A stretch of 64,000 nucleotides of DNA from Gemmatimonadaceae bacterium (GTDB lineage: Bacteria > Gemmatimonadota > Gemmatimonadetes > Gemmatimonadales > Gemmatimonadaceae): NCBI GenBank assembly GCA_020846935.1, contig JADLCY010000004.1, positions 20,921 through 84,920 on the forward strand, read 5' to 3'. The position numbers and the translations under genes are program-made. A model generated the notes under the pieces. That model saw only the letters and a list, made by a program, of their open reading frames with translations, had not been told where the DNA came from and did not search any database. Positions 26,590 through 35,380 of this stretch are shown piece by piece. Numbering within the stretch: position 1 is the stretch's first letter; each line of letters starts with the position of its first letter.

Positions 26590-27960
26590 ATGACGACGAT
26601 GACCAATCTCCGCCGCACGGGCGTGATGCTCACGGTTGCCCTCACGACCGGGTGCAACCTCGACCTCCAGAACCCCAACTCTCCGACGCAGGAACAGGTC
26701 ACCACGAGCGTGGACGGCGTGATCGCCCTCGCGACCGGGCTGCAGGGGCGCTTTGCCAGCTCGTATTTCAACTACGCCTACATGGCGGGACTCGTGACCG
26801 ACGAGTTCGCGGCCACGAGCGCGTCGCTCATCTCCATCAGCGACGCCGAACAGGGCGCGGTGCCCTCAGGCACGGGCGTTGCCGAGAACGTGTTCAATTC
26901 GATCTATCGCACCGTGCGCACGGCCGACGATCTGCTGGCCGGCTCAGTCGCGCTTGCTTCACAGATCGACCCAGGCACGCGCAGCGGCCTGCGCGCGCTG
27001 GCGTTCACGCTCAAGGCCGAGGCCCTCGGTGAAGCGCTGCAGTCGTACCAGAAGATTCCGATCCGCACGTTTGGCGTGACGGCGCCGACCTACGTCGCGC
27101 GGGCAGAGGCCCTGCCGTACGTGCGCGCCCTGCTCGACTCGGCGGCCCAGGAGATCACCGCCACGCCGCCCAGTGGCTTCTTCAACACGAACATTCTGAC
27201 ACCGGGCGTGAACCTGACGAACGTACTGAACCTGTTCCGTGCACGGTACGCGCGCATGGCGAACGACCATGCGACGGCCCTGGCGGCGGTCAACCAGGTC
27301 GCCCGGACGGGTCCGGCCGCGTTCTCCCTGCTCGCGTTCCCGGCGCCGGCGGTCAATCCCTACGCCAACGTCACGGGCGGCACCAACGGCATCGCACCAC
27401 GGCGGCAATGGCGTCTGTCGATGTCGCCGCAGGATCAGCGCTTCGGCTACTTCGTAATTCCTTCCACGACGGCGACCGGTCGCGTCGGCGCCCTCATCGA
27501 TCCGTGGAATCGTTATGCAAACGCGCAAGCGCCGCTGCCGGTCTACTTTCCCGACGAAGCGCTGTTGATCAAGGCCGAAGCCCTGGCGAATCAGTCGCAG
27601 CTTGCTGCCGCGCAGGCCGCGCTCGACTCGGTGCGTACCGACTGCACCGGTGGGCGCGGGCTCGATGATCCCAAGGCCTGCCTGACGCCGTTGGCGGGAA
27701 GCCTGACGCAGGCCGAGTTGCTGACCGAGATCTACGTGCAGCGCCGCTACGAGCTGCTGGGCACCGGGCTGCGGTGGGAGGACGCGCGCCGCCGCAGCGC
27801 GATTCGCGGGCCGACCGCGGCGCCCGGCGTTCCGTCCGACGGACAGCGCTGCTGGCTGCCGTACGCGCTGGGTGATCGCAACGCCAATCCCAACGCCACG
27901 TTTGCCGCCTTTCCGGACCCCACCGAACCGTCGACCTTCCCGTCGGGGTGTGCCCTCTGA
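26590..27960 (+). CDS. SusD/RagB-family outer membrane lipoprotein
   Basis: Substrate-binding lid of the preceding SusC porter, 456 residues from ATG 26590 (a second ATG is at 26599). The lipobox is LTTGC, followed at once by NLDLQNPNSPTQEQV. The alpha-helical TPR-like core includes the conserved C-terminal motif with DEALLIKAEALANQSQLAAA and EIYVQRRYELLGTGLRWEDAR, typical of the RagB/SusD C-terminus (ERR-x-E-L-x-x-E-G-x-R-x-x-D). Spacing and strand show one operon with SusC. Its stop TGA is shared with the ATG of the DUF4397 gene. Confidence 0.9.
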   Translation: MTTMTNLRRTGVMLTVALTTGCNLDLQNPNSPTQEQVTTSVDGVIALATGLQGRFASSYFNYAYMAGLVTDEFAATSASLISISDAEQGAVPSGTGVAENVFNSIYRTVRTADDLLAGSVALASQIDPGTRSGLRALAFTLKAEALGEALQSYQKIPIRTFGVTAPTYVARAEALPYVRALLDSAAQEITATPPSGFFNTNILTPGVNLTNVLNLFRARYARMANDHATALAAVNQVARTGPAAFSLLAFPAPAVNPYANVTGGTNGIAPRRQWRLSMSPQDQRFGYFVIPSTTATGRVGALIDPWNRYANAQAPLPVYFPDEALLIKAEALANQSQLAAAQAALDSVRTDCTGGRGLDDPKACLTPLAGSLTQAELLTEIYVQRRYELLGTGLRWEDARRRSAIRGPTAAPGVPSDGQRCWLPYALGDRNANPNATFAAFPDPTEPSTFPSGCAL

Positions 27961-28748
27961 TGCCGACCTCCCTCATGATGACGCAACATCGAATGCGGTT
28001 GCTCGCCCTTGCCGCCGCCGTGACACTGTCGGGCGCCGCATGCGGCACGACCGACGCTGCCGCGCCGCTTGCCCCGTCGGGACCGCAGGGACGCGTGCGC
28101 CTGGTGAACCTGATCAACGACCCGGCTCGCCTGCCGGTGAACGCGATCCTCGAACGTGTCCCGTTTGGCGTCAACCTCGGGTACACGCAGACCACACCGT
28201 TCACGCTCGCCGCGCCCAACAACGCGCCGTACGCGGCCGTGCTGGCTGGCGCGCGCAGCATCGTGCTCAAGCGGACGGCGGACACCAGCGTGGTGGTGGG
28301 TACGCTCGCGTTCACCGTGAACGCGGACCAGGACAAGACCATCTACGCCGTGGGTGGTGTGGGTGGATCGGCTGTGACCGCGCTGGAGACCGTGGATGAC
28401 AACCAGACCCCGGGTGCCGGGCAGGTGCGCGTGCGGTTCGTGAACCTGAGCCCAACGGCTGGCGCGGTGGATGTGTTCATCACGGCGGCGGGGGCCGATC
28501 TCGCCGCAGCCACGCCCGCGTTTACCGGGGTGGCCAACCGGGCCGCGTCGACCTACGCGTCCGTAGCAGCTGGCACGTACATGGTTCGCACGGTGCCGAC
28601 CGGTACGGCGGCGGCGGCCCGGAACGGTGCGGTCAACATCACGCTCGCCGCGGCGGCATATCCGGCGCTCGCGGCGCGCACGTTCGTCGCGGCGGAGAAC
28701 ACCACGGGCGGAGCGCCGCTCCGTCTGTTCGGGTTGACGGATCGCTGA
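27960..28748 (+). CDS. DUF4397-domain lipoprotein in a SusCD operon
   Basis: Product of 262 residues starting at 27960 in a TGATG overlap; in-frame ATGs at 27975 and 27993 are also possible. The lipobox is SGAAC. Two successive beta-sandwich segments have the DUF4397 pattern: GRVRLVNLINDPARLPVNAIL with PYAAVLAGARSIVLKR, then GQVRVRFVNLSPTAGAVDVFI with STYASVAAGTYMVRTV. These domains are found in surface or secreted proteins of unknown role. Overlap with SusD suggests a third surface-exposed component of the uptake complex. A strong hairpin terminator follows 20 bases downstream. Confidence 0.8.
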   Translation: MPTSLMMTQHRMRLLALAAAVTLSGAACGTTDAAAPLAPSGPQGRVRLVNLINDPARLPVNAILERVPFGVNLGYTQTTPFTLAAPNNAPYAAVLAGARSIVLKRTADTSVVVGTLAFTVNADQDKTIYAVGGVGGSAVTALETVDDNQTPGAGQVRVRFVNLSPTAGAVDVFITAAGADLAAATPAFTGVANRAASTYASVAAGTYMVRTVPTGTAAAARNGAVNITLAAAAYPALAARTFVAAENTTGGAPLRLFGLTDR

Positions 28749-28768
28749 TCGGGAGTGGACCGTAACGT

Positions 28769-28797
28769 GCGAGGCCCGGGGATCTCCCGGGCCTCGC
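28769..28797 (+). terminator. Rho-independent-type terminator after the SusC-SusD-DUF4397 operon
   Basis: Perfect 12-bp GC-rich stem (GCGAGGCCCGGG with CCCGGGCCTCGC) and a five-base loop, followed by TGCGTTCGT, which is only weakly T-rich. It is the only strong hairpin near the operon end and faces the converging Uma2 gene, so it may act on both strands. Confidence 0.75.
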
Positions 28798-28878
28798 TGC
28801 GTTCGTAGCTCCTCCGGTGCTCCCGCGAGCCTGAGCCGAAGATCCAGTCTGATCGGCGCGCCGCGACCGGTGGCGAGC

Positions 28879-29454
28879 TCAGTCGAAGAGCGAATCGAGC
28901 CGACAGGTGAACCCCGGCAGCAGCGCCTCGCCGTCGAGCGCCTCGTCGCGCGCGAGTTCTGCCTGCGAGCCGTCCGCCCGATACACGCGAGCACGCTGCC
29001 GGATCGGATCGATCACCCAGACCATCGCACATCCCGCTTTCAGCCAATCCGCCGCCTTCTCCAGCACCTCGCCGGGCCGGTCGTCTGGCGAGAGCACCTC
29101 AACCGCGAGATCCGGCGCGAGCTCCGGAAAACCACGAGTCGACGGTGCCAACAGGCGCTCCGTTCGAATGAATGCCGCATCCGGCGCGCGAACGGTGTCG
29201 GGGTTGCGGAACAGCGTAAAACCCGTCTCCGCGGCGAACACGCGCCCAAGCTGCCGCCCACGGCAATGTTCGAAGAGCGCTGCGCCGATACGCATGGCCA
29301 CATCGCCGTGCTGGTAGCCCGCCGGCTCGCGCACGATCAACCGGCCGCGCACCAGCTCCGTGCGCTTGTCCGGCAGGTTGAGCGCCAGCAGCTCCTCGGC
29401 AGTCATCAGCGCCGCAGCCGTCATGCGGTCAATATGCCGGATGGTCTCGGCCAT
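28879..29454 (-). CDS. Uma2-family (DUF820) putative restriction-like endonuclease
   Basis: Product of 191 residues from ATG 29454; ATG 29424 is the alternative. Uma2 hallmarks are TAAALMTAEELLALNLPDKR near the start, ELVRGRLIVREPAGYQHGDV, PDTVRAPDAAFI with the catalytic-type Asp, and PDLAVEVLSPDDRPGEVLEK with the Glu, then GCAMVWVIDPIRQRARVYR. The fold is PD-(D/E)XK. The cellular role of this widespread family is not known. It starts 40 bases from a divergent metallo-beta-lactamase-fold gene, so the two promoters must overlap the coding regions. Confidence 0.87.
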   Translation of the reverse strand: MAETIRHIDRMTAAALMTAEELLALNLPDKRTELVRGRLIVREPAGYQHGDVAMRIGAALFEHCRGRQLGRVFAAETGFTLFRNPDTVRAPDAAFIRTERLLAPSTRGFPELAPDLAVEVLSPDDRPGEVLEKAADWLKAGCAMVWVIDPIRQRARVYRADGSQAELARDEALDGEALLPGFTCRLDSLFD

Positions 29455-29494
29455 GGCCAGCACGCTAGCGTTCAGCGTCACGCCACCGTCACGC

Positions 29495-30103
29495 ATGAGC
29501 GCACCCACCATCGTCAACGTCGGTTTCCGCTCCACCAACTTCTGGGTCGTGAGCGTTGGCACCTCACGTCTTCTTGTCGACCTCGGCTGGCCGGGAATGT
29601 TCACGTCGCTCCAGGCGAACCTCGACCGCATGGGCGTTCCCCTCAGGGAGATTCGCTACGGCCTCGCCACGCACTACCACATCGACCACGCCGGCGCGGC
29701 CCAGGATCTCAAGCAGCGCGGCATGCGGCTCATCGTGACGCCCGAACAACAGGCCCACATTCCGCTCATGAGGCAGTGGATCAAGCCGGGTGAGCCCTAC
29801 ACCGAGATCACCACCCACGACAACACGCAGGTGCCGCTCGACCAGAGCCGCGCGTTCCTGCGCGACATCGGTATCGACGGCGAGATCGTGCACACACCCG
29901 GCCACTCCGACGATTCGGTAACGCTCGTGCTCGACACCGGCGCCGCGTTCACCGGCGACCTCACCATGGAAGCCATGGTGGGCGCCGAAGACCCGAGCGT
30001 CATCGCCCGCAGCTGGCAGGCATTGCGCGATCGCGGTGTCACCACGATCTACGGCGGACACGGGCCGATTCATCCGATCCCGCCACCGCTCGATCGCGGC
30101 TGA
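29495..30103 (+). CDS. MBL-fold metallo-hydrolase
   Basis: Metallo-beta-lactamase-fold enzyme of 202 residues. Zinc motif THYHIDHAG has His60, His62, Asp64 and His65. Further ligands are in HTPGHSDDSV and FTGDLTMEA, and the C-terminal His is in GGHGPIHP. ATG 29495 gives a start just before the first beta strand; the open frame extends upstream to 29360 but only as antisense of Uma2. No signal peptide is present. Hydroxyacylglutathione hydrolase, sulfur dioxygenase-like or lactonase functions are all possible; the sequence does not separate them. A cystathionine beta-synthase gene follows 78 bases later on the same strand. Confidence 0.85.
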   Translation: MSAPTIVNVGFRSTNFWVVSVGTSRLLVDLGWPGMFTSLQANLDRMGVPLREIRYGLATHYHIDHAGAAQDLKQRGMRLIVTPEQQAHIPLMRQWIKPGEPYTEITTHDNTQVPLDQSRAFLRDIGIDGEIVHTPGHSDDSVTLVLDTGAAFTGDLTMEAMVGAEDPSVIARSWQALRDRGVTTIYGGHGPIHPIPPPLDRG

Positions 30104-30181
30104 CGTTGGCGCGTTTGCCCCAAGGGGATAACGTTCCCCGACGGCGCGGGCTCGAGCGCCTGCCATCCCAATCATGCACGC

Positions 30182-31552
30182 ATGGCGACCAACGTCCACG
30201 ACAGCATCCTCGGCACCATCGGCCACACGCCGCTCGTCCGGCTCAATCGGGTCACGCGCGAAATCCCGGCAACGGTCTACGCCAAGGTCGAAACCTTCAA
30301 CCCTGGCCACAGCATCAAGGACCGCATGGCGGTCCGCATGGTGGAAGACGCCGAGCGGAACGGCCTGCTCAGGCCCGGGGGAACGATCATCGAGGGCACG
30401 AGCGGCAACACCGGCATGGGCCTCGCCATTGCGGCCATCGTGAAGGGCTATCGCTGCATCTTCACCACCACCGACAAGCAATCGAAGGAAAAGGTCGACG
30501 CGCTGCGCGCGTTTGGCGCGGAGGTGATCGTGTGCCCGACCGATGTCGAGCCGGAGGACCCGCGTTCGTACTACTCCGTGTCGTCGCGGCTCGAACGCGA
30601 GGTGCCTAACGCATGGAAGCCGAACCAGTACGACAACCTGAGCAACTCACAGGCGCACTACGAGACCACCGGGCCCGAACTCTGGGGCCAGCTCGATGGC
30701 CGCATCGACCATCTCGTGGTGGGCGTCGGTACCGGCGGCACCATCTGCGGCACCGGCCGGTTCCTCAAGGAGCGCAACCCAAAGCTCAGGGTCTGGGGCA
30801 TCGACACGTACGGATCGGTCTTCAAGAAGTACAAGGAGCAGGGCGTGCTCGACCGGCACGAGATCTATCCGTATGTAACCGAAGGGATCGGCGAGGACTT
30901 TCTGCCACGGAACGTCGACTTCGACGTCATCGATCACTTCGAAAAGGTCACCGACCGCGACGCGGCCATCTTCACCCGCGAGATCGTGCGCCAGGAAGGC
31001 ATCTGGGTCGGCAACTCCGCGGGTTCGGCCGTCGCCGGACTGCTGCAGCTCAAGGATCGGTTCAAGGCGGGCGAGGTGGTGGTGGTGATCTTCCACGACC
31101 ACGGCACACGCTATCTGGGCAAGATCTTCAACCCCGACTGGATGCGCCGCATGGGCTACGAAACCGTTGCCGGCCCCACCGCGCGGAGCCTGGTGCAGAA
31201 CAAGCGCGTGGCCGACATCGTGGGACTCGAACAAACCGCCACCGTCGCCCAGGCCGTGGCGCGCATGAGCGAGAACGACTTCTCGCAGATCCCGATCACC
31301 AAGGAGCACCGCATCGTGGGTTCGCTGCGCGACACGCATGCCTACGCCAGCATCGTCGCGGATCACGCGGTGCGCGACCAGCCGGTGTCCACCATCATGC
31401 AGAAGGCATTCCCATACGTGGACATCGAAACGCCGATCGAACTGCTCGCCCCGATGATCACGCCCGAAACGCCTGCGCTCCTGGTGCGCGACTTCGCCGC
31501 CGACAAGACCTGGGTGATCACGGGCTACGACATCCTGCAGGCAATGCGTTAG
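30182..31552 (+). CDS. cbs: Cystathionine beta-synthase with C-terminal CBS pair
   Basis: PLP enzyme that condenses serine and homocysteine to cystathionine (reverse transsulfuration); some relatives make cysteine. Length is 456 residues. PLP lysine Lys46 is in NPGHSIKDRMA, the substrate loop is EGTSGNTGMGLA, the phosphate loop is GVGTGGTICGTG, and GNSAGSAVAGLL lies near the cofactor nitrogen. Residues 340-456 form two CBS motifs (TVAQAVARMSENDFSQIPI and QPVSTIMQKAFPYVDIETP), a nucleotide-sensing Bateman module. The haem-binding N-terminal domain of animal enzymes is absent. No cystathionine gamma-lyase gene is in the window. Confidence 0.9.
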   Translation: MATNVHDSILGTIGHTPLVRLNRVTREIPATVYAKVETFNPGHSIKDRMAVRMVEDAERNGLLRPGGTIIEGTSGNTGMGLAIAAIVKGYRCIFTTTDKQSKEKVDALRAFGAEVIVCPTDVEPEDPRSYYSVSSRLEREVPNAWKPNQYDNLSNSQAHYETTGPELWGQLDGRIDHLVVGVGTGGTICGTGRFLKERNPKLRVWGIDTYGSVFKKYKEQGVLDRHEIYPYVTEGIGEDFLPRNVDFDVIDHFEKVTDRDAAIFTREIVRQEGIWVGNSAGSAVAGLLQLKDRFKAGEVVVVIFHDHGTRYLGKIFNPDWMRRMGYETVAGPTARSLVQNKRVADIVGLEQTATVAQAVARMSENDFSQIPITKEHRIVGSLRDTHAYASIVADHAVRDQPVSTIMQKAFPYVDIETPIELLAPMITPETPALLVRDFAADKTWVITGYDILQAMR

Positions 31553-31591
31553 GCAGTCCACGATCGACACTCACCTCTCACCACGAACCAC

Positions 31592-32401
31592 ATGCGCCGT
31601 TCATTCCTTCTCCTCGCCCTCGCGGCCTGCGCGCCAGGCGCCGAGCGCGCCGACAGCGCCACGGCCGCCGTGCCGCCGGGCGTTGCCTCGCGTGAGGTGG
31701 CATACCAGGAAGGCGCCACCTCGCTCAAGGGCTATATGGCGTGGGACTCGTCGCGCACCACGCCGCGACCGGGCGTCATCGTCGTGCACGAGTGGTGGGG
31801 CCACAACGAACACGCACGCAACGCCGCGCGAAAGCTGGCCGAAGCGGGCTATGTGGGATTTGCACTCGACATGTACGGCGACGGCAAGAACACCACGCAC
31901 CCGGACTCGGCGGCGGCGTTCGCGGCCGCCGCCGCGTCGAATATCGAGTCCCTCACCGCCCGGTTTGCGGCGGCGATCGCGCAGCTCAAGGCGAATCCCG
32001 GCGTGGACTCCACGCGCATTGCGGCCATCGGCTACTGCTTTGGTGGCGCCGTGGTCCTTGGCATGGCGCGCTCCAGCGCGGATCTCGATGCCGTTGCCTC
32101 GTTTCATGGCGCGCTGCCGCCCGACGCGCCCATCGACTCCGGGTCCGTGAAGGCGCGCATTCTCATACTGAATGGAGCCGCGGACCCGATGGTGCCGCTG
32201 GATCAGGTGCAGGCCTTCGCCGACCGGCTCACCAAAGCCGGGGCCTCGGTGGAGCTGGTCAACTACCCGGGCGTCATGCACAGCTTTACCAACCCGCGCG
32301 CCGATAGCGTCGGCATGCAGGGCTTGAGGTACGACAGCGCCGCTGACCAGCAGTCATGGGCGGCCCTGCTCAAGATGCTCGGCGAAGTCTTCCCGGGCTG
32401 A
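31592..32401 (+). CDS. Exported dienelactone hydrolase family protein
   Basis: Alpha/beta hydrolase of 269 residues. The N-terminus MRRSFLLLALAACAPG is a lipoprotein signal with a short h-region and Cys. The fold shows GVIVVHEWWGHNEHARNAA (oxyanion region), the nucleophile Cys149 in IGYCFGGAVV, the Asp in NGAADPMVPLDQ, and the His in PGVMHSFTNPRAD. The Cys-Asp-His triad is therefore complete, as in dienelactone hydrolases. The role outside aromatic degradation is unclear, and exported members of this family are common. It starts 39 bases after the cystathionine beta-synthase gene. Confidence 0.87.
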   Translation: MRRSFLLLALAACAPGAERADSATAAVPPGVASREVAYQEGATSLKGYMAWDSSRTTPRPGVIVVHEWWGHNEHARNAARKLAEAGYVGFALDMYGDGKNTTHPDSAAAFAAAAASNIESLTARFAAAIAQLKANPGVDSTRIAAIGYCFGGAVVLGMARSSADLDAVASFHGALPPDAPIDSGSVKARILILNGAADPMVPLDQVQAFADRLTKAGASVELVNYPGVMHSFTNPRADSVGMQGLRYDSAADQQSWAALLKMLGEVFPG

Positions 32402-32555
32402 CCCCGGGCAGGCCTCGGCCGCACACGTCCTGGATCATCGGTGAACCACGCGCACGGCGCTCACTCCCGTGCGCGTGCGCCGATCGGAGGGGCCTGACAG
32501 CTCCCCGCGCTCGGCTGCGCAATGCTGAAGGAAACCACCACTGCCAAGGGTCCAG

Positions 32556-34874
32556 ATGCCGTCCATCAGCTGCCGACACGTTCGTGCCGTCCTGCTCCTC
32601 CTGTTCGCCACGATCGTTGCCGCATGCGGTGGCGGTGGCGACAAGGGCGGGCCCACGCAGCCGCCAGGCAACACCGGCACGTTGACTCTGAGTGCCGGGA
32701 CCCCGGCGGTCCAGCTGAGCACGGGCGGTTCGGCAACCGCGGCGGTGTCGATCGTACGCGGCGGCGGATTCTCCGGTACCGTCACCCTCGCCCTGAGCGG
32801 CTTGCCAACCGGCGTCACCGGTGCCTTCAATCCTCCGAGTCTCGACGCCAGCACCAGTGCAAGCACGCTGACGCTCACTGCAGCGGCCAACGCGGCGCCG
32901 GGCCTGGCCACCATCACCATCACCGCATCGGGGACGGGTGTCACGTCGTCCACAACGACCGTGCAGGTGGTGGTCACGCAGCCAACGATCGCCATCTCGC
33001 TCACTCCGGCCACGCTCTCCATCACCGCGGGCCAGGCTGGGTCCACGGTGGTGAACATCGTGCGATCGGCCGGCTTCACCGGTGCGGTGACGCTCGCGTT
33101 GATCAACCCGCCGACCGGCGTCACTGGCGCGTTTGCACCGTCGCCGACCACGGCGATCACCTCGACGCTCAGTCTCAACGTCGCCTCGTCGGTCGCCGCA
33201 GGTAACCAGACCCTCACGATCCGTGCGTCGGCCACCGGCGTGCAGGACGTGACCGCAACGCTCACGCTGACCGTGGTCGCTTCGGGCCCGGTGGGCTTCA
33301 GTGTCGCGATCGATCCCGTCGAGTTCGAACTCCCGGCGGGCCGAGGGTGGAGTGCGAACGGCATCGTGTCCATCCAGCGCGCCAATGGGTTCGCCGGCCC
33401 GGTTTCCGTGTCGATCCAGGGCCTCAGCTTTCCGGCCGTGGTGGCGGTGACGCCCGCGCAGATCGCTGCCAATCAGGTCGCGACCAATGCGCTGGCCCTC
33501 GCTGTCGATCAGGCCACACCGGGCCTCTACACCGGCACCGTCCGCGTCTCCGCTCCGGGTTTTGCCGACCAGACCGCGCAGGTCCGGTTCCGCGTGTCGT
33601 TGCCTTCGACCGGCAGTATCACGTGGACGTATTGTCGTGCCGATCGCGTGCCCAAGTGGTTTGCCGTGCGTGACGGCAATGGCGCGTGGAAACACATCGT
33701 GCCGGCAGGCCCGGCAGCCGCGACCGCCAGCGATCCGACGCGGTTCTCCTTCGACATCAGCAGCAGCACGGCGTCGGTGGCACTCGTCAGGCTCGGCGAA
33801 AAGACGAGTGCGTCTCCGCTCATCGAGGGCCACCACTGGGAGGTGTATTACCTCTCGCGCCAGGAAGTCATCGACGCCGCGACCGCCGAGTGCGTCGACA
33901 ACCGCGACACATCACCGCGCACCATCACCGGCACCGTGACCGGGTATCAGTCGTTCGACGCGATCATCGCCTCCACCAGCCGCCGCGGCAACGCATTTGT
34001 AGGCAGCACGGGGCCGCTCTCCACCACGTTCACCGCGCAAAACCAGCCCGCGGGACCGTTCGACCTCCTGCTCACCCGTTCGAGCGCCGTCGGCCTGCTT
34101 CAGGACCTCGCCGTCCGCTCGCTCGTCCTGCGGCGCGGGCTCGATCCTGCGACGGGTGTGCCGATCGCCCCGATCGACTTTGCCACGCAGGGCGTTGCCC
34201 CGGCGAGCGCGACGCTCACGTTCGCCAACCTCAATGGCGAGAACTTCACCAACGCCATGACCTTCCGCACCGTGGCGGGGCTCAACGCCTGGTTCGTCGC
34301 CAGCGGGCAGTTCGCGTCGGCCACCCGTACGTGGTATGGCGTGCCGGCGGCACAGCAGATCGCGGGCGACCTGCATCAGATCACGGCGACGACCGCCAGC
34401 ACCACGGCGCGCCGCCAGATCATCCACTTCTCGACGGGCGTGGCCAACCGCACGCTCACCTTTGGTACGCCGCTCGCCCAACCAGCGGTTTCACCGGTGT
34501 TCACCACGCCTGGTGCTATCAATGCCGCCGGCATCCTGGCGCCGGAGTATGCGTCACGTGTGGCGATGTACTATCGCGAGCAGGCCGCGGACCCGCGGAC
34601 CCTCATCGTGGTGGCCACGCGCGGATTCCTTGGCGGCTCGACGCAATACGACGTGAGCGTCCCGCAGCTGCCGGGTACGACGGGCTTCATGAACTTCTGG
34701 TACCCGCGTCGCGGGAACACCGTGCGATGGACCGTCACCGGTGGTGAGGGGTCCACCGGCGAGGCACTCAGCGATTCGTTCTGCGTGATCCAGGGCTACT
34801 GTCCCGTGAAACCCGTCGCCGGCGTCACGTACCTCTCGGCGCAGGCGACCGGGACAGTGGGAATTCCGCAGTAG
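32556..34874 (+). CDS. Lipoprotein with tandem Ig-like/BACON-type repeats and C-terminal unknown domain
   Basis: Surface lipoprotein of 772 residues with lipobox VAAC followed by GGGGDKGG. Residues 40-345 hold three successive beta-sandwich repeats of about 95 residues. Each opens with a GGGFSGTVTLALSGLPTGV-like strand (also SAGFTGAVTLALINPPTGV and ANGFAGPVSVSIQGLSFPA). The C-terminal 420 residues are beta-rich, with repeated 'TWTYCRADRVPKWFAVRDG' style strands and FDLLLTRSSAVGL, and match no family I know. It may bind surface polymers. The gene stands alone, 154 bases after the hydrolase, and ends at a bidirectional hairpin. Confidence 0.7.
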   Translation: MPSISCRHVRAVLLLLFATIVAACGGGGDKGGPTQPPGNTGTLTLSAGTPAVQLSTGGSATAAVSIVRGGGFSGTVTLALSGLPTGVTGAFNPPSLDASTSASTLTLTAAANAAPGLATITITASGTGVTSSTTTVQVVVTQPTIAISLTPATLSITAGQAGSTVVNIVRSAGFTGAVTLALINPPTGVTGAFAPSPTTAITSTLSLNVASSVAAGNQTLTIRASATGVQDVTATLTLTVVASGPVGFSVAIDPVEFELPAGRGWSANGIVSIQRANGFAGPVSVSIQGLSFPAVVAVTPAQIAANQVATNALALAVDQATPGLYTGTVRVSAPGFADQTAQVRFRVSLPSTGSITWTYCRADRVPKWFAVRDGNGAWKHIVPAGPAAATASDPTRFSFDISSSTASVALVRLGEKTSASPLIEGHHWEVYYLSRQEVIDAATAECVDNRDTSPRTITGTVTGYQSFDAIIASTSRRGNAFVGSTGPLSTTFTAQNQPAGPFDLLLTRSSAVGLLQDLAVRSLVLRRGLDPATGVPIAPIDFATQGVAPASATLTFANLNGENFTNAMTFRTVAGLNAWFVASGQFASATRTWYGVPAAQQIAGDLHQITATTASTTARRQIIHFSTGVANRTLTFGTPLAQPAVSPVFTTPGAINAAGILAPEYASRVAMYYREQAADPRTLIVVATRGFLGGSTQYDVSVPQLPGTTGFMNFWYPRRGNTVRWTVTGGEGSTGEALSDSFCVIQGYCPVKPVAGVTYLSAQATGTVGIPQ

Positions 34875-34882
34875 CAGCGATT

Positions 34883-34920
34883 CGGCCCCGTCCCAGATGG
34901 CGTCTCTGCTCACGGGGCCG
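34883..34920. terminator. Bidirectional hairpin between converging genes
   Basis: Perfect 9-bp arms, CGGCCCCGT at 34883-34891 and ACGGGGCCG at 34912-34920, with a 20-base loop. It fills the 46-base gap between the Ig-like lipoprotein stop and the DUF1801 stop, the expected place for a shared terminator. There is no T-run. Confidence 0.55.
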
Positions 34921-35346
34921 TCAGGCCCGCATCGTGGACTTCCTGGCGGGCTGCGCCTTGCCCTGCCTGTTGACCACGATCGCTGCGCGAACCAGAGCCT
35001 TGAACGCAGCTGCGTCGACCACCGCGCCCTCGCGAATGTCGATCGCTCGGCGAACGCGGCCTTCCAGGCTCGCGTTGAAGAGGCCCCGGGGGTCGGGGAG
35101 CGAGGCACCCTTGGGGAAGGTCAGCTTCACAGTCGACTTGTACGATTCGCCGGTGCAGATGATGCCATCGTGTGACCAGACCGGGTTGGCCCACTTCCAT
35201 TCCTCCACGACGTCCGGATCGGCAGCCTTGATCAGCGCTCGCACCCGAGCGAGTGTCTCTCCCCTCCAGTCATCGAGCTCCGCGATGCGTCTGGAGATGT
35301 GCGCCGATGCGGGCTGATCCGGGCTCGGCGCTGACTTCTTCATCAT
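34921..35346 (-). CDS. DUF1801-domain protein (YdhG-like)
   Basis: Cytoplasmic protein of 141 residues; start ATG 35346 (MMKKSAP) or 35343. DUF1801 features are ISRRIAELDDWRGETLARVRALI, the EEWKWANPVWSHDGIICTGE core, YKSTVKLTFPKGASLPDP and FNASLEGRVRRAIDIREG. The C-terminus is basic (RQGKAQPARKSTMRA). Structures of this family are compact alpha/beta, and the biochemical role is not settled. It lies 34 bases downstream of the ABC-F gene stop on the same strand, so co-transcription is possible. Confidence 0.85.
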   Translation of the reverse strand: MMKKSAPSPDQPASAHISRRIAELDDWRGETLARVRALIKAADPDVVEEWKWANPVWSHDGIICTGESYKSTVKLTFPKGASLPDPRGLFNASLEGRVRRAIDIREGAVVDAAAFKALVRAAIVVNRQGKAQPARKSTMRA

Positions 35347-35380
35347 GCGTGACCTCTGGGCGGTGGACGGTACATCCCGG

